Part shown: positions 47,751 to 58,825 of the stretch, in pieces
Layout: each line of letters opens with the position of its first letter
Numbering within the stretch: the stretch's first letter is position 1
NCBI GenBank assembly: GCA_031769625.1
Contig: JAUIMM010000113.1
Span: 18,090,501-18,154,500, forward strand
Source: Taudactylus pleione
Lineage: Eukaryota; Chordata; Amphibia; Anura; Myobatrachidae
Length of the DNA: 64,000 bases
Direction: 5' to 3'
Position numbers and translations under genes: made by a program
The notes under the pieces: generated by a model
Database searches by the model: none
What the model was told of the DNA's origin: nothing
Seen by the model: the letters and a program-made list of their open reading frames with translations, nothing else

Positions 47751-48450
47751 GTTGTCATGTCAGTTGGCTATAAATACCCTAAGCAGTTTACCTACTTGGT
47801 AGGCGTGAGTACCGTCAAAACAATCTGTGATTGCGTTACAAAGATCTGGAAGTAACACGGAAGTACGTTCCAATCACCGGAAATGGTATTTGGCCTCCGT
47901 TTTACATAATTCCCCAGCTGGCATTCATTGCCCCAAACAAGTGCATGTGTGCCCTTCATAGCCCACTAGCGCACTGGATAAGCTGGACTGGTCATAATGC
48001 CATCAGCTCCAGCTGCCGCGTGTAGCTCCAGCAAGGTTCACGCATTTCTAGCGGTTGCCATTTTGTTGAGGTTTTCCCTTTAGTGTTTGTTAATCACCAT
48101 TTTCCCATAGTTTTCTCTTTATGAGAACCGCATATAGTTCCAATTTATATGCAATTATATGGCTATTTATGGGGTAGCAATCCAACTTTTCTAAAGTGCT
48201 CCAGTGTATATTATAAATTATGCCCGACGCAGAATAGACTATAACAATTAAATAAGTTATCGTAGCAATAACAACAGTTAGTGTAAAAAGATAGTATACA
48301 AGGTGACATTAAATAAAAGTTACATCAATGGAATATGCACTATTGAATTAAAATAATAAATGCTAATAAAAAAAAATATATATGATCTCCTTAAAAATTG
48401 TATATTTTAAAAAACAATTAAAAATATCCATACAAAATCTAATTAAAAGG

Positions 48451-50030
48451 TTATTCTAAAAAGGGAGTAATTTCATAATTATCATTTAATCCTTTGGGAA
48501 CTAGGGTATACAGTGTATATATCCAAAACATCTCATGTTTTGATAATCTATTATCTAGATCACCTCCTCGCTCCCCAATTTCCACATGTTCTATAGCTTT
48601 AAATTTAAAACCATTTATATCAGAGTTGTAGAACAGTTTAAAATGTCTGGGAACACTATGATTATCCTGTTTATTCTTAATACCCCGCACATGCTCTTGA
48701 ATCCTCATTTTTAATGGTCGTTTCATTTTACCAATATATTTCAGCTTACAGGGACATTTTAAAACATAAATCACCCATAGGTTATACAATTCATATATCC
48801 TTTTATCAGAAAGCTTTTAGAATCATCAAAATTCATAAATGACCTAGTGCTTGGATGTATATACCTACATATATTGCAATGGCCACATTTAAAAAAGCCT
48901 TTTCTTTGATTATCCCATGGGTTTACATTTTTGTACATCTTAGCTTTCAGTTGGCTAGGAGCAAGTATATTCTTTAAGTTTCTGGCTTTTTAAAGACCAC
49001 TTTTGGTCTATCTGGTAAAATAGTGTTTAAGATGCCATCCATTTTCAAAATAGTGTTTCATCAAGGTTTTGCATATCCTTTTCTCATCTCTATTGAAAGG
49101 GGTGATAAATAAAATTTTGTGGCCTTTATAATGCGTTTTCTCTTTATATCTCAATAGATTTAACCTATTTGTATTCCTTGTTCTAACAATGGATTCCTTC
49201 AGGAGATCATCAGGATACCCCCTTTCCTTAAATCTATTGGAATACAACTTAAGTTGTTCTTCACATTGATCCTGTGCACTACAATTATCCTTGACTCTAC
49301 AAAACTGTGAAAACGGTATGTTAGTTTTCCATTTCAAGGCATGACCACTATTAAAATGTACATAAGAGATAGTGTCTACAGATTTAACAAAACTCTTAGT
49401 TTGGATACCCTCATTAGTATTCATCAATACTAGGTCCAAATATTCTATTTGGTGATCTTCAAACTTATATGTAAAAGATAAATTATAAATATTATCACCA
49501 ATAAACCTCATAAATTCTTCAAATCTCAGTTTTGTGCCTTTCCATACAATTAAAATATCATCAATATAACGTTGGTACAAAATAATATTATCTCTAAAAA
49601 TAGTATCCCCATAGATTAAAACATTATCCCAGCTTCCCATATGTAAATTGGCAAAGCTGGGTGCAAAAATAGTTCCCATGGCTATTCCACAGATCTGTAA
49701 ATAAAAATTGCTCAAAAATTTTAAATAGTTATGTTTCAATATAAAATGAATTAAGATACAAATAAAGTCCTTGTGAGATGATTCACTCAATTCTGGATTA
49801 GCAACGAGAAACTCTCTGCACAACTTGATACCTCTCATATGATCTATTGATGTATATAATGATTGAACATCAATTGTTACCGAATGATAATCATCACCTC
49901 AGGTAAAATTTTCCAATACTTGTAGTATGGTTGTTGTATCGTTAGTATATGATTTTAATTTCTATACATACATTCTCAAGAATATCTCTACATATTCTGA
50001 GATATGCACTGTCAGGGAATCGATACCTGC
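48451..50030 (-). pseudogene. PLE reverse transcriptase with GIY-YIG endonuclease, broken
   Basis: Reading down the minus strand: RT motif A remnant (VTIDVQSLYTSI) near 49870, motif B (GIAMGTIFAPSFANLHM), motif C (QRYIDDILIVW) with both aspartates, and an RT tail with IEYLDL. A Cys-rich linker (KCGHCNIC) at about 48870 follows, then the GIY-YIG start (VIYVLKCPCKLKYIGK) and WIYTLYTLVPKGLN at 48451-48789. A stop precedes 49838, and frameshifts lie between 49008 and 48789. Penelope elements use this RT plus single-strand-nicking endonuclease for target-primed insertion. The N-terminal third is absent. Confidence 0.9.
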
Positions 50031-50033
50031 CAC

Positions 50034-50062
50034 TATATGTATATATATATATATATATATAT
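50034..50062. repeat. (TA)n microsatellite
   Basis: Separates PLE 2 from the fold-back element. Confidence 0.9.
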
Positions 50063-50367
50063 AAGAAAGTCAAAGTCCGCACTCAAAGCTTAATCCGTAT
50101 ATAAATTGCAGTGGTGCTCCTCAAAATGGTAATCCAAAAATATAAAACATAGAAAAAAGGGCACTCACCAGGTAGTTGAAAGATAAAATCACATCTTTAT
50201 TGAAAACTCATTAAAAAATCGTCATAGTAGTCAACGTTTTGGTTCTCTCAGGAACCATTATCAGGACAGCAGCATAGATGCAAACAGGCATTTTAGTGAG
50301 TTTTCAATAAAGATGTGATTTTATCTTTCAACTACCTGGTGAGTGCCCTTTTTTCTATGTTTTATAT
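50063..50367. mobile_element. Fold-back Penelope-like terminal element
   Basis: The arm at 50147-50218 (starting AACATAGAAAAAAGGGCACT) is inverted at 50292-50365 with near identity, around a 73-base centre holding a hammerhead-like core. No protein is encoded. It looks like two PLE terminal repeats joined head to head, flanked by (TA)n on both sides. Confidence 0.65.
50228..50272 (-). ncRNA. Hammerhead-like motif in the fold-back centre
   Basis: On the minus strand CTGATAA, then TGGTTC CTGAGA GAACC, then AAAACGTTG. Stem II is a perfect five-base pair stem. Each core differs from the hammerhead consensus (CTGATGA, GAAA) by a single G-to-A change; the GAAA change fits CpG decay. Likely an inactivated ribozyme. 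Confidence 0.5.
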
Positions 50368-50369
50368 AT

Positions 50370-50414
<45 letters not shown>

Positions 50415-50415
50415 G
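50368..50415. repeat. (TA)n microsatellite
   Basis: Separates the fold-back element from PLE 1. Confidence 0.9.
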
Positions 50416-50565
50416 AATTCCGTGGACCGGCACTCAGCAAACGGTGCATACCATATAAACTGCTCTGGTGCCTTCCCATAGGGTGCCAACAGAGTGTCCC
50501 AAATACAGATCCAAGAAGGCGGCACTCAAAGACTTGAAATGCAGGTAAAAGTTCAGTTTTATTAA

Positions 50566-50604
50566 TCGACGTTTCGGAGGACACGCCTCCTTTCTCAAGA
50601 CACT
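50566..50604 (-). ncRNA. Hammerhead-like hairpin, PLE 1 3' end
   Basis: Minus strand: CTTGAGAAA, stem GGAGG, loop CGTGT, stem CCTCC, then GAAACGTCG. The GAAA core and stem II are intact; the first core departs from CTGATGA, so activity is uncertain. Confidence 0.4.
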
Positions 50605-51197
50605 GACATACAAACATATAAAGCAAACAGAAACAAATAAATACCTTACAGACATCGTAGAACCAACTCCCCCTGACTTAGGACGCCGCGCGCACTTCTG
50701 GCAAAGCGGATGGACACACACATGAACAAGTCACATGCATCCGCATACGTCACCGACAGACGCGTCAGGCATCCCCAACAACAGCCTGTGCTACTGTAAA
50801 CTGCAGCCATGGCAACCAGTAAACACACAGATATCAGGGTAAACAGACAGCAACACCAGCCATTTAAAAATACAGAAGCATAAAAGCATGACAAACACAA
50901 CATAGCACTATATAAATCACACTGTGCACTGAAATGACATATTATATCAGAAAGAGAAATATCAAAAAGAATTCAATGATAAATAATTATAAAACCAATA
51001 GGACATCAAATTTGCAGCATAATAACCACTATAATAACAACCAATTGTTGTTGCAAAGCTAAAGCTGTCAACAGAACACACATGAAGAATAGCGTATTTA
51101 TGCAGAAAATAATCACCCTACTTTAACCGGATATATCCTATAACACATAATGCCACAGGATGACCACGAACTAGATCCAAAATAACTTACTGCATAG

Positions 51198-53527
51198 TTA
51201 AAGAAAACAGCTCAATCCAAGTGAATCATTTAGTCCCCTAGGGACAACCGTATCCAGCAAGAAAATCCATTTGGATTCAAGTTGCAAAAGACGCTTAGAT
51301 CTATTGCCCCCATGTGATGACAACGGGACATGATCTATAATGCGGTACCGTATCATGGCTACCCCATGCTTTGCCTGGGCAAAATGACGAGCCACAGGTT
51401 GCTCACTAGAGCCAGTTGTAATTGCCGCCCTAATAGCGGATCGCTGTTGGGCCATACGTTCCTTGAATTGCCTCTCTGTCTTGCCCACGTAGTGTAACCC
51501 ACATGGGCAAGACAGAAGGTACACAACAAATCTGGAACTACAAGATAACGTATGGTAAATCTTAAATCTCTTGCCAGAGTATGGGTGCAAGAAACTATTG
51601 CCCACAACCATGTACCTGCAGGTTAAACATCCCGTGCATTTGTAGCAACCATGTTTTCGTTGCAGAAAATGCGCGGAAGTGTCCCTAGAAAATCCAGTGA
51701 TATCAGTTTTTACTAAAAAATCCTTTAAATGTGGCCCCTAGTATAGCACGGTGCGAATTCTAGTATTTGTCAAAAAGGCAATTCAGGATCTGATTGGACC
51801 AAAGGCCACAATTGTTTAACTTTTTTATTACTAAACTTACTGCTTGTACTATATCTATTGACCCATGTAATCACATTCTGATCAGAATTTTTAGAACAGG
51901 GGTGCAATAGCTCTTTACGGCTAATAGTCAAGGCTTTATTTTTGGCCTGAAGTAGCTCATTAAGATGATAACCTCTATCAATAAATTTCTTTACCATAAC
52001 ATCCAGTTGCTGATGCAGTTCACCACTCTCACTGGTGATCCTACATACTCGGAGCATCTGTGAGTATGGCAAACTCTTTAAGGTTGAAATAGGATGAAAA
52101 CTGTTATGTCGAAGAATAGTATTACGATCTGTGGGTTTAACGTATAATGTCTGTAATTGACCAGAAACAGATTTAATCCTGACATCAAGAAAAGTAATCT
52201 CATGAAGATTAATATTATACGTCAATTTTGCAACTACATCAGAGGAATTATGTGCCTGAATCAAGTCATTAAACATTTGTTCTGTCCTTGTCCAAAAAAT
52301 TAGTATATCGTCAATATAACACAGGTAGAGAAACACATGCTGAGTAACACTGGGATCAGTGAAAAACAGTTGCTGCTCCACCTTGTGCATGTAGGCATTA
52401 GCGTACGATGGGGCCACACAGGACCCCATCGCACACCCAGCCAAATGGACAAAAAAACACCCATCATACAAGAAATAGTTGTGCAGAACAGTGAACTCTA
52501 ATACGCTCAAAAACAACGGGACACTTGGACCCTCATATAATACATTGTTAGTGATCAGTTGTTTAACCGCCGCAAGACCTTCACCATGTGGAATACATGT
52601 GTAAAGGCTTGCGACGTCTATGCTACACAAGAAACAATTATCTGGTAACTGTGCAATCGATGATAACTTAAGCAGCAAAGCTGAAGTATCTCTTAAATAG
52701 GACTTGAGGTTTTGAATGCATGGTTGTAAAAAAACATCCAGAAAGATGGAAATAGGTTGGCACAGAGACCCACGGGCAGAGATAATAGGTCTGCCCGGGG
52801 GACTCTGTGCATTTTTATGTACTTAAGGAATCGTGTAGAACACCGGAACAACAGGGTGTTCAACACTTAATGAATTATACACTGTTTCAGAAATCAATCT
52901 CATGGACAAAGCATCAGCCAGAATGATATCCAATTCATTTTTGAACAATACGGTGGGATCAGACGAAAGAGCACAATATGTAAACTTATCAGAAAGCAAA
53001 CGACTACATTCATCTTTGTACATCTGTAAGTCCATCACCACAATCGACCCTCCCTTCTCCGCTCCACGGATGATAATATCCCTCCTTTTACTGAGAGAAA
53101 TCAAAGAATTATATTCATCCTTTGTTAAATTGGAATACACAGGTGGAACCGAATCAGAAGTACTCTGTTCCAAAAGTCTTGTGAATGTTTTTATAGACGC
53201 ATTAAAGGATTGAGGTTCAAACTGAGAACGAGGGGCAATTTTACATAATTGTAGGGGGACAGGTGGCTCCAGATTCACAATGGAAGTAGTATTTCTTTTG
53301 CCAAAGTATTCCTTCAATTTCAAAGTACGGTGCAATTTAAAGGTGTCAATCTTCCACTGAAACTCATCATGCTGGTTTGTTGGGACAAAAGACAATCCCT
53401 TGTTTAACACGGAAACTTCAGAATCATTAAGAGGGGTCGATGACAGATTAAAAATTACATCTTCCTTCCTCTCGGAGGTTTGGTGTTTATTCTGCCTCTT
53501 TGTTTGCTCACCACTTCGTTTGCCCAC
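51198..53527 (-). pseudogene. PLE reverse transcriptase with GIY-YIG endonuclease, few lesions
   Basis: Starts at Met 53527. The N-terminal part has RRDIIIRGAEKGGSIVVMD, the PLE pre-RT signature. The frame continues past a single TAA at 52823-52825 (a Lys codon by context) into RT motif A (SIDVASLYTCIPHGEGL), motif B (GCAMGSCVAPSYANAYMHK) and motif C (YIDDILIFW) with both catalytic aspartates. A frameshift near 51785 and a TAG near 51743 precede a CX2CX2CX2C linker and the GIY-YIG domain (VVYLLSCPCGLHYVGKTE) ending at 51198. With three lesions the reading frame is otherwise complete. It is inactive as it stands. Confidence 0.92.
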
Positions 53528-53602
53528 CCCGTCACAGGGAGGTGGTTCTACGATGTCTGCAAGGTATTTATTTGTTTCTGTTTGCTTTATATGTTTGTAT
53601 GT

Positions 53603-53644
53603 CTGTCTCTTGAGAAAGGAGGCGTATCCTCCGAAACGTTGATT
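53603..53644 (+). ncRNA. Hammerhead-like hairpin, PLE 1 5' end (inverted)
   Basis: Plus-strand copy of the same motif: CTTGAGAAA, GGAGG, CGTAT, CCTCC, GAAACGTTG. The loop differs from the 50566 copy while both stems are kept. Confidence 0.4.
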
Positions 53645-53702
53645 AATAAAACTGAACTTTTACCTGCATTTCAAGTCTATGAGTGCCGCCTTCTTGGATC
53701 TG

Positions 53703-53703
<1 letters not shown>

Positions 53704-53769
<66 letters not shown>
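53704..53769. repeat. (TA)n microsatellite
   Basis: Two TA runs split by TTCTT, between PLE 1 and the Tc1 element. Confidence 0.9.
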
Positions 53770-53771
<2 letters not shown>

Positions 53772-53773
<2 letters not shown>

Positions 53774-55377
53774 GCGGGTAAAATAAGTATTGAACACATC
53801 AACATTTTTCTCTGTAAATATATTTGTAATGGGGCTATTGTAATGACAATTTCACCAGTTGTCAGCAACAACCCATGCAATCCACACATGCAAGTAAATC
53901 AAACCATAGATGTCCATATATAAGTTATGTGTAATAACATGAAATTACAAAGGAAAAGGTATTGAACACGCTTACTGAAATTTATGTAATACTTTGTACA
54001 AAAGCCTTTGTTGGTAATTACAGCTTCAAGACACCTCCTGTATGGAGAAACTAGTCGCATGCATTGCTCAGGTGTGATTTTTGGCCCATTCTTCCACACA
54101 AACAGTCTTCAAATCTCGAAGGTTCCGTGGGCCTCTTCTATGAACTCTGATCCTCAGTTGTTTCCATAGATTTCCAAATGGATTCAAGTCAGGTGATTGG
54201 CTGGGCCATTCTAGCAGCTTTATTTTCTTTCTCTGAAACCAATTGAGAGTGTCCTTGGCTGTGTGTTTGGAATCATTGTCTTGCTGAAATGTCCACTTTT
54301 GTTTCATCATCAGCATCCTCGTAGATGGCAGCAGATTTTTATCAAGAATGTCTCAGTACATTTTTCCATTCATCCACCTTCAATAGCATGAAGTATGCCA
54401 GTACTGTATGCTGAAAAACAGCCCCACACACTGATGTTCCCACCTCCAAACTTCACTGTTGGTATGGTGTTTTTGGGGTGATGAGCAGTGTAATTTTTCC
54501 TCCAGACATGGTGTGTATTATGGCATCCAAAGAGTTAAATTTTGGTCTCATCTGACCAGACTATATTTTCCCAGTATTTCACAGGCTTGTCCAAATGTTG
54601 TGCATCAAACTTTAAATGAGCTTCAACATGCTTTTTCTTCAGCAATGGAGTCTTGCATGGTGAGCGTGCATACAGGCCATGGCGGTTGAGTGCATTACTT
54701 ATTGTTTTTTTTAAAACAATTGTACCTGCTAATTCCAGGTCTTTCTGAAGCTCTCCACAAGTGATCCTTGACTCTTGGAAAACTCTTCTGATAATTCTTT
54801 TCATTCCTCAGAAATCTTGTGAGGAGCACCTGGTTGTGGTTGGTTTATGGTGAAATTATGTTCTTTCTGCTTCTGGATTATGGCCCCAACAGTGCTCACT
54901 GGAATGTTCAGAAGTTTAGAAAACCTTCTGTTACCAATGCCATCAGTATGTTTTGCAACAATAAGGTTGTGAAGGTCTTGAGAGAGCTCGTTCCTTTTAC
55001 CCATCATGAGATGTTTCTTGTGTGACACCATGGTAATGAGACACCTTTTTATAGGCTATCTGTTGGGCCTGAACCAGCTTATATTAATTTGCACTGACAA
55101 GGGGCAGGATTGCTTTCTAATTACTGATAGCTGGTGTCTTGGCTTTCCAATGCCTTTTTGCACCTCCCTTTCTTCATGTGTTCAATACTTTATCCGAGTG
55201 TCATTTCACATTTTTACACATAACTTAATTTATGGACATCTATGGTGTGATTTCTTTGCATGTGTGGATTGCATGGGTTGTTGCTGTCATTTGGTCAAAA
55301 TTTCATTATAATAGCCCCATTACAAATATATTTACAGAGAAAAATATTGATGTGTTCAATACTTATTTTACCTGCTG
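53772..55377 (-). mobile_element. Tc1-like transposon with ~210-bp inverted repeats
   Basis: CAGCGGGTAAAATAAGTATT at the left and its inverted partner at the right begin terminal repeats of about 210 bp, with GTATTGAACAC occurring at both outer and inner ends (IR/DR layout). The right flank is TA; the left flank reads CA, a mutated target. A minus-strand transposase remnant lies inside. Confidence 0.93.
54068..55031 (-). pseudogene. Tc1-like transposase, inactive
   Basis: N-terminal paired-like domain from Met 55031 (GKRNELSQDLHNLIVAKHTD, then PVSTVGAIIQK). A frameshift near 54803 leads to the second helix-turn-helix segment and the first catalytic Asp in IVWSDETK. A stop follows two codons later (54535), and more stops occur to 54320. 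The rest resumes in another frame with the second Asp in FQQDNDSKH. The catalytic Glu of NPIENLW-type motifs reads Gly here (NPFGNLW, GGA codon). Frameshift, stops and loss of the Glu make it inactive. Confidence 0.93.
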
Positions 55378-55379
55378 TA

Positions 55380-55412
<33 letters not shown>
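55378..55412. repeat. (TA)n microsatellite
   Basis: Right border of the Tc1 element. Confidence 0.85.
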
Positions 55413-55417
<5 letters not shown>

Positions 55418-55994
55418 GGTCGAGAGTTTTCCATTTCCAAAATGCTCGGGACCAGGAGCATTTCTGATATGGGATTTTGTTCAGTATTTAGAATACCTCG
55501 GGGTCTGGTGGCATAGGCGATGGTGTGTGGGAGTCCGGCTTGTGTTGCGGGGGTTCAGCGGCATTCATGGCAGGGTGCGTGAGTCCAGTGGCATGAGTGG
55601 CGGGTTGCGAAGGGGTCCAGCGGTGTGGTGGGGGGGGTCCAGCAAGGGTGTGGGACCAATCAATGGTTTTCAAACCAATGTTAAGGAAACATCAGTGGCC
55701 TCAAACAATCGATGGTTTCTATTGATGGTTGATCCCATTGGCCATCATTAAACTACACCATAAAAATGGCAATTTTGATGATATATGGTGTTTAAAAAAT
55801 ATATATATAAAATTGAGTTGGATACATATGAAAGGATGCTCTAGACCTAATTTAGTCATAAAAAAAACAATTTCTGAGCGGTTTTTGGAAAAAAAAATTG
55901 GCAGTTAAGTGTTTAACCATCTGGACCGAAGCATGGATATAATTAAAACCTGGACTGTAATGGCAGATTTTGGGAAACCCAGATCTAGGCTTAA

Positions 55995-57945
55995 TTCTAT
56001 TTAAGAGTCCTGCTTTTTTGTTTGCTCAATAAAATACAGTATAACCCTGTTACTAGGTAGTATGGTTCCCATGTTTGAGCACTGTAAAATGACAGTTACT
56101 TGTGTAGCATATTTTGCAAGGGTGTGGTTTTTAGGTTAGTATATAAATGTCTGGTTTGAATTTGGTTCAGCCTATTTTCAGTTTGGATGTCCCTCGCCAA
56201 AAACCTTGCTCAATTTTATATTTGTTTATCCTTTTTTTAATAATATTTTTTTTCATATACTAGAGGAGGCGCAGCTATGTAGGAACTCCGCAGCCACAGT
56301 GCTGCAAGAGGTCATTGTGGTGCATCTACCCTTTGAGTGAGACTTCCACAATGCTGGTTGTGCCTAGAGGGCGTGATAGTTGTCCCCCATTTTGTTTAAA
56401 GTGATTAGGCTAGAGCTGAGTGTTTGTACCGCCTTCTGTATATATACACTTAGTTCATCACATTTAAAAAAAAGCTGTGACCTTTTAAGTCATTTTAATG
56501 TGTCCTTGTTTATTTCATTTTTCTAAGGTCAATTGGGATTGTCTTCTGGTTATTTAGCAATAAAGTTATGGACGCCTTACAAAGTAGCACTGTGAAAAAA
56601 AAAAGTTGAGATGCCTGCAAAGTGAGCGAGGGATCAGTGTGGTAAAAATTCCACAACATATTTGTGAATGAAGTACTGAGAAAACATTTGTGACATTATA
56701 TATACATAAAGGAAGGGGGTTAAATCAGAACTTGAATGTCAATAAGCATGTCACATACTATATGGACAGCGTCTCTGCACACAGTCAGTTTTGGCTCATG
56801 TACCGGAAATTCCTACGATGCAAATGCACCACAAGTCAGTAAATCGTTTTTCATCAGTAAATATGTTTTACAGAATGTGGGCAGTGAGAACGGATTTATT
56901 ACCTTAAAGCAGGAAAAATAATATGAAGTGCTTGGTACTGTATAGCGCTATCTGGTTGTCTATATTGCCGGCATCACAAGTACTAACTAATGTGCCCCAT
57001 ACCAGATATTTAATGTGCTGTTAGCAATTAAAATTAACGTAAACTTCATCCGCACATCTCTTGGGCAATTTACATTGAGGGTCTCATTTCAATAACGCCT
57101 ATACAGTAAATGCTGATTTGGTTTTCAGCTATGCCTGTCTGTACATTGTCTCTGTAACGTAACTGAGGACAGAGTTGGAAAGGAGATATTCATCTCAATA
57201 AATTTTTCCTAGTGGAATATTTTAAATAAATAATACACATTTGTCGCCATGGACACCTTATGTTATCTGATGTGCACGGATTCCTCCTTACTTATGAACT
57301 GCAAGCTATTCACCGCATGCTACATGGAGACTGGCAAATTTATAGCCGAGCTAGAAAGAGTGGGGGCAGGGGGGGAGAGAGAGACACACACACAAAATAA
57401 ATGAAACTGCATTGCATTTCCAATCCTAACTGTAAAACTGGAAGCCAATATGTGTAGATGGTAGGCAGGGAGCCAGCGTAGCTGAGATCGCTAGCCTCCC
57501 CGTCATATCAGTCTCCTTGTTTCCACATGGAACACATTTTAGATTAACAATGTGTAGCTTGGCAGGAAGATTGTTTTCCTTTGGCATACAGCAGTTGTCT
57601 CATTTAAATAAAAATATTTTCTGTCTGCTTGTATATACAATGCAGAGTGACATTCTTTTATAAAACATTTGTTAATGAAAACTATTTCAATAAGACGGTT
57701 AGGCTTGTAGACATTTCTTTTTAAACAACGGAATATGATCAGTTTATCTAATCGAAAGATAGATAGACTTGGTAAATTGAATGAAATGAAAGGCAAAGCC
57801 ACGTGTTCCCTCTTAAGCCATCTTTTTCTACTTTGGGCTATTTAAGAACAGGCTGCATCGGGAGGAGTCTCCATAATTATTCAACTGGAGAACTGTGTGT
57901 GTACAACTTTGCTAAGGTTCATATAATGCTTGATTTCAGAGGAAC
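55995..57945. other. No gene; unique-looking sequence
   Basis: 57000-57880 contains no recognisable transposon, has ATTA-rich motifs and few CpGs, and reads as ordinary unique vertebrate DNA. It could hold conserved noncoding sequence, but that cannot be judged from one genome. Confidence 0.3.
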
Positions 57946-57949
57946 AGTC

Positions 57950-58340
57950 CTGACTTTTCTGGGTGCAAGCCCAAAAGCAGATGCATCCTGCGATTATAAG
58001 TGCGCATGCACCGAGTAAATCAATGGTTGACTGCGCATCTGCTGCTCCTTCATGGAGGATACGAGAGTGGTAGGTTGCCCCAGGCGTGATCGCTTCTTTC
58101 GGACCGTGAAACAGGATTTTTTTGGGCAGCAACTGGGTAGTTACTGTGAAGACTTATGGAACACATTCATCTCATGGGAGTATCATGGGAGTGTAGAAGT
58201 GTAGAGGGCATATAACCCAACTACCGTATTTGTTTAAGGTGGGCAGATGGAGATGAGACTCTTGTTTCAGAACCCAGTATGGGGTGGGTGTAAGTCCCAG
58301 TACTAATGATGACAGCTGCAGACAGAAAAACAGTGAGCCG
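57950..58340. repeat. Dispersed repeat related to 40573-40880
   Basis: GC-richer stretch with GCGCATGC motifs and TTGGGCAGCAACTGGGTAG, sharing ordered blocks with the earlier copy. Family unknown. Confidence 0.3.
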
Positions 58341-58689
58341 TGCGACCATAAGCAAGACGATCAGAGAAAATTCTCATGGATGGCTGGATAATCGTATTGG
58401 TATAAGGCAGTATATCTGGCTGCTGCACATGTCTGCAGTTGTTGGCACTTTATGTATGATGCAGAAACCGGCCCTTATGTTTATTGTGATTATTCACTTT
58501 CTAATATTGGCCACATGGAGAGTGTGCCTACCCCTTGTTGTGCACTATGCAAGTATAGCGGGGCACTGAGGGGGGCATAGTGGTGGCATTTTGGGGTGTG
58601 GTTACCACTCCTCTGTACTCACATACCTAGAAAGAGACCCCTCTGTCGGTCTTCTGACCACCATCATCCCGACCGCCGGGAAATCATAC

Positions 58690-58822
58690 CGATTCCGTCT
58701 TATGAAATACTGTTTTAAAGCAAAGTGCTTATAACAACCATGATGTCTGGCACTGGAAGACAAAACAATTGCTTCTTTATTGTTATATGCAATGCTGATG
58801 GAGTCATCTGTAGTAAGAAGAC
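58690..58822 (-). pseudogene. copia RNase H, C-terminal part
   Basis: ISIAYNNKEAIVLSS and a KHFALKQYFIR-like end match the copia pattern of D/N-AI-L... followed by K-HI-YHFIR. It continues the 59293-59641 frame once the MITE and one TAA copy are removed. Confidence 0.85.
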
Positions 58823-58825
58823 TTA

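Larger units (their letters stand above)
47309..50033 (-). mobile_element. Penelope-like element 2, 5'-truncated
   Basis: On the minus strand it runs from a truncated RT at 50033 through RT and a GIY-YIG endonuclease to a 3' region with a hammerhead-like core (47698-47750) and ends in an A/T tract near 47309. Both sides are (TA)n. The coding frames are broken. Confidence 0.8.
50416..53703 (-). mobile_element. Penelope-like element 1, nearly full, inverted terminal repeats
   Basis: Minus-strand coding region 53527-51198 lies between 50508-50672 and 53537-53703, which are inverted copies of about 165 bp with very few differences (AAAAGTTCAGTTTTATTAAT, GTTTCGGAGGA, ACATACAAACATATAAAGC shared). 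A further 90 bp lies beyond the left repeat. Terminal repeats in inverted arrangement are a known but less common PLE state. (TA)n tracts bound both sides. Confidence 0.88.
45914..55982. mobile_element. hAT-type element split by nested insertions
   Basis: The left end (CAGAGGATCCCAAACTCTG, then ATTACAGTCCAGG, ATATCTATGCTT, TTTAACCACTT) is matched inverted at the right end over about 90 bp. The octamer ATCTAGGC occurs at 45906-45913 and 55983-55990. A second left end at 46629 comes from the tandem duplication. The space between is filled with GC-rich element sequence to about 47215, then the PLE/Tc1 cluster, then more element sequence from about 55415. No hAT transposase frame is visible. Confidence 0.7.

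Noticed and set aside
53677..53923. Short open frames across the TA tract and PLE/Tc1 junction
   Set aside because: They consist of IYIYIY-type peptide from the microsatellite joined to terminal repeat sequence.
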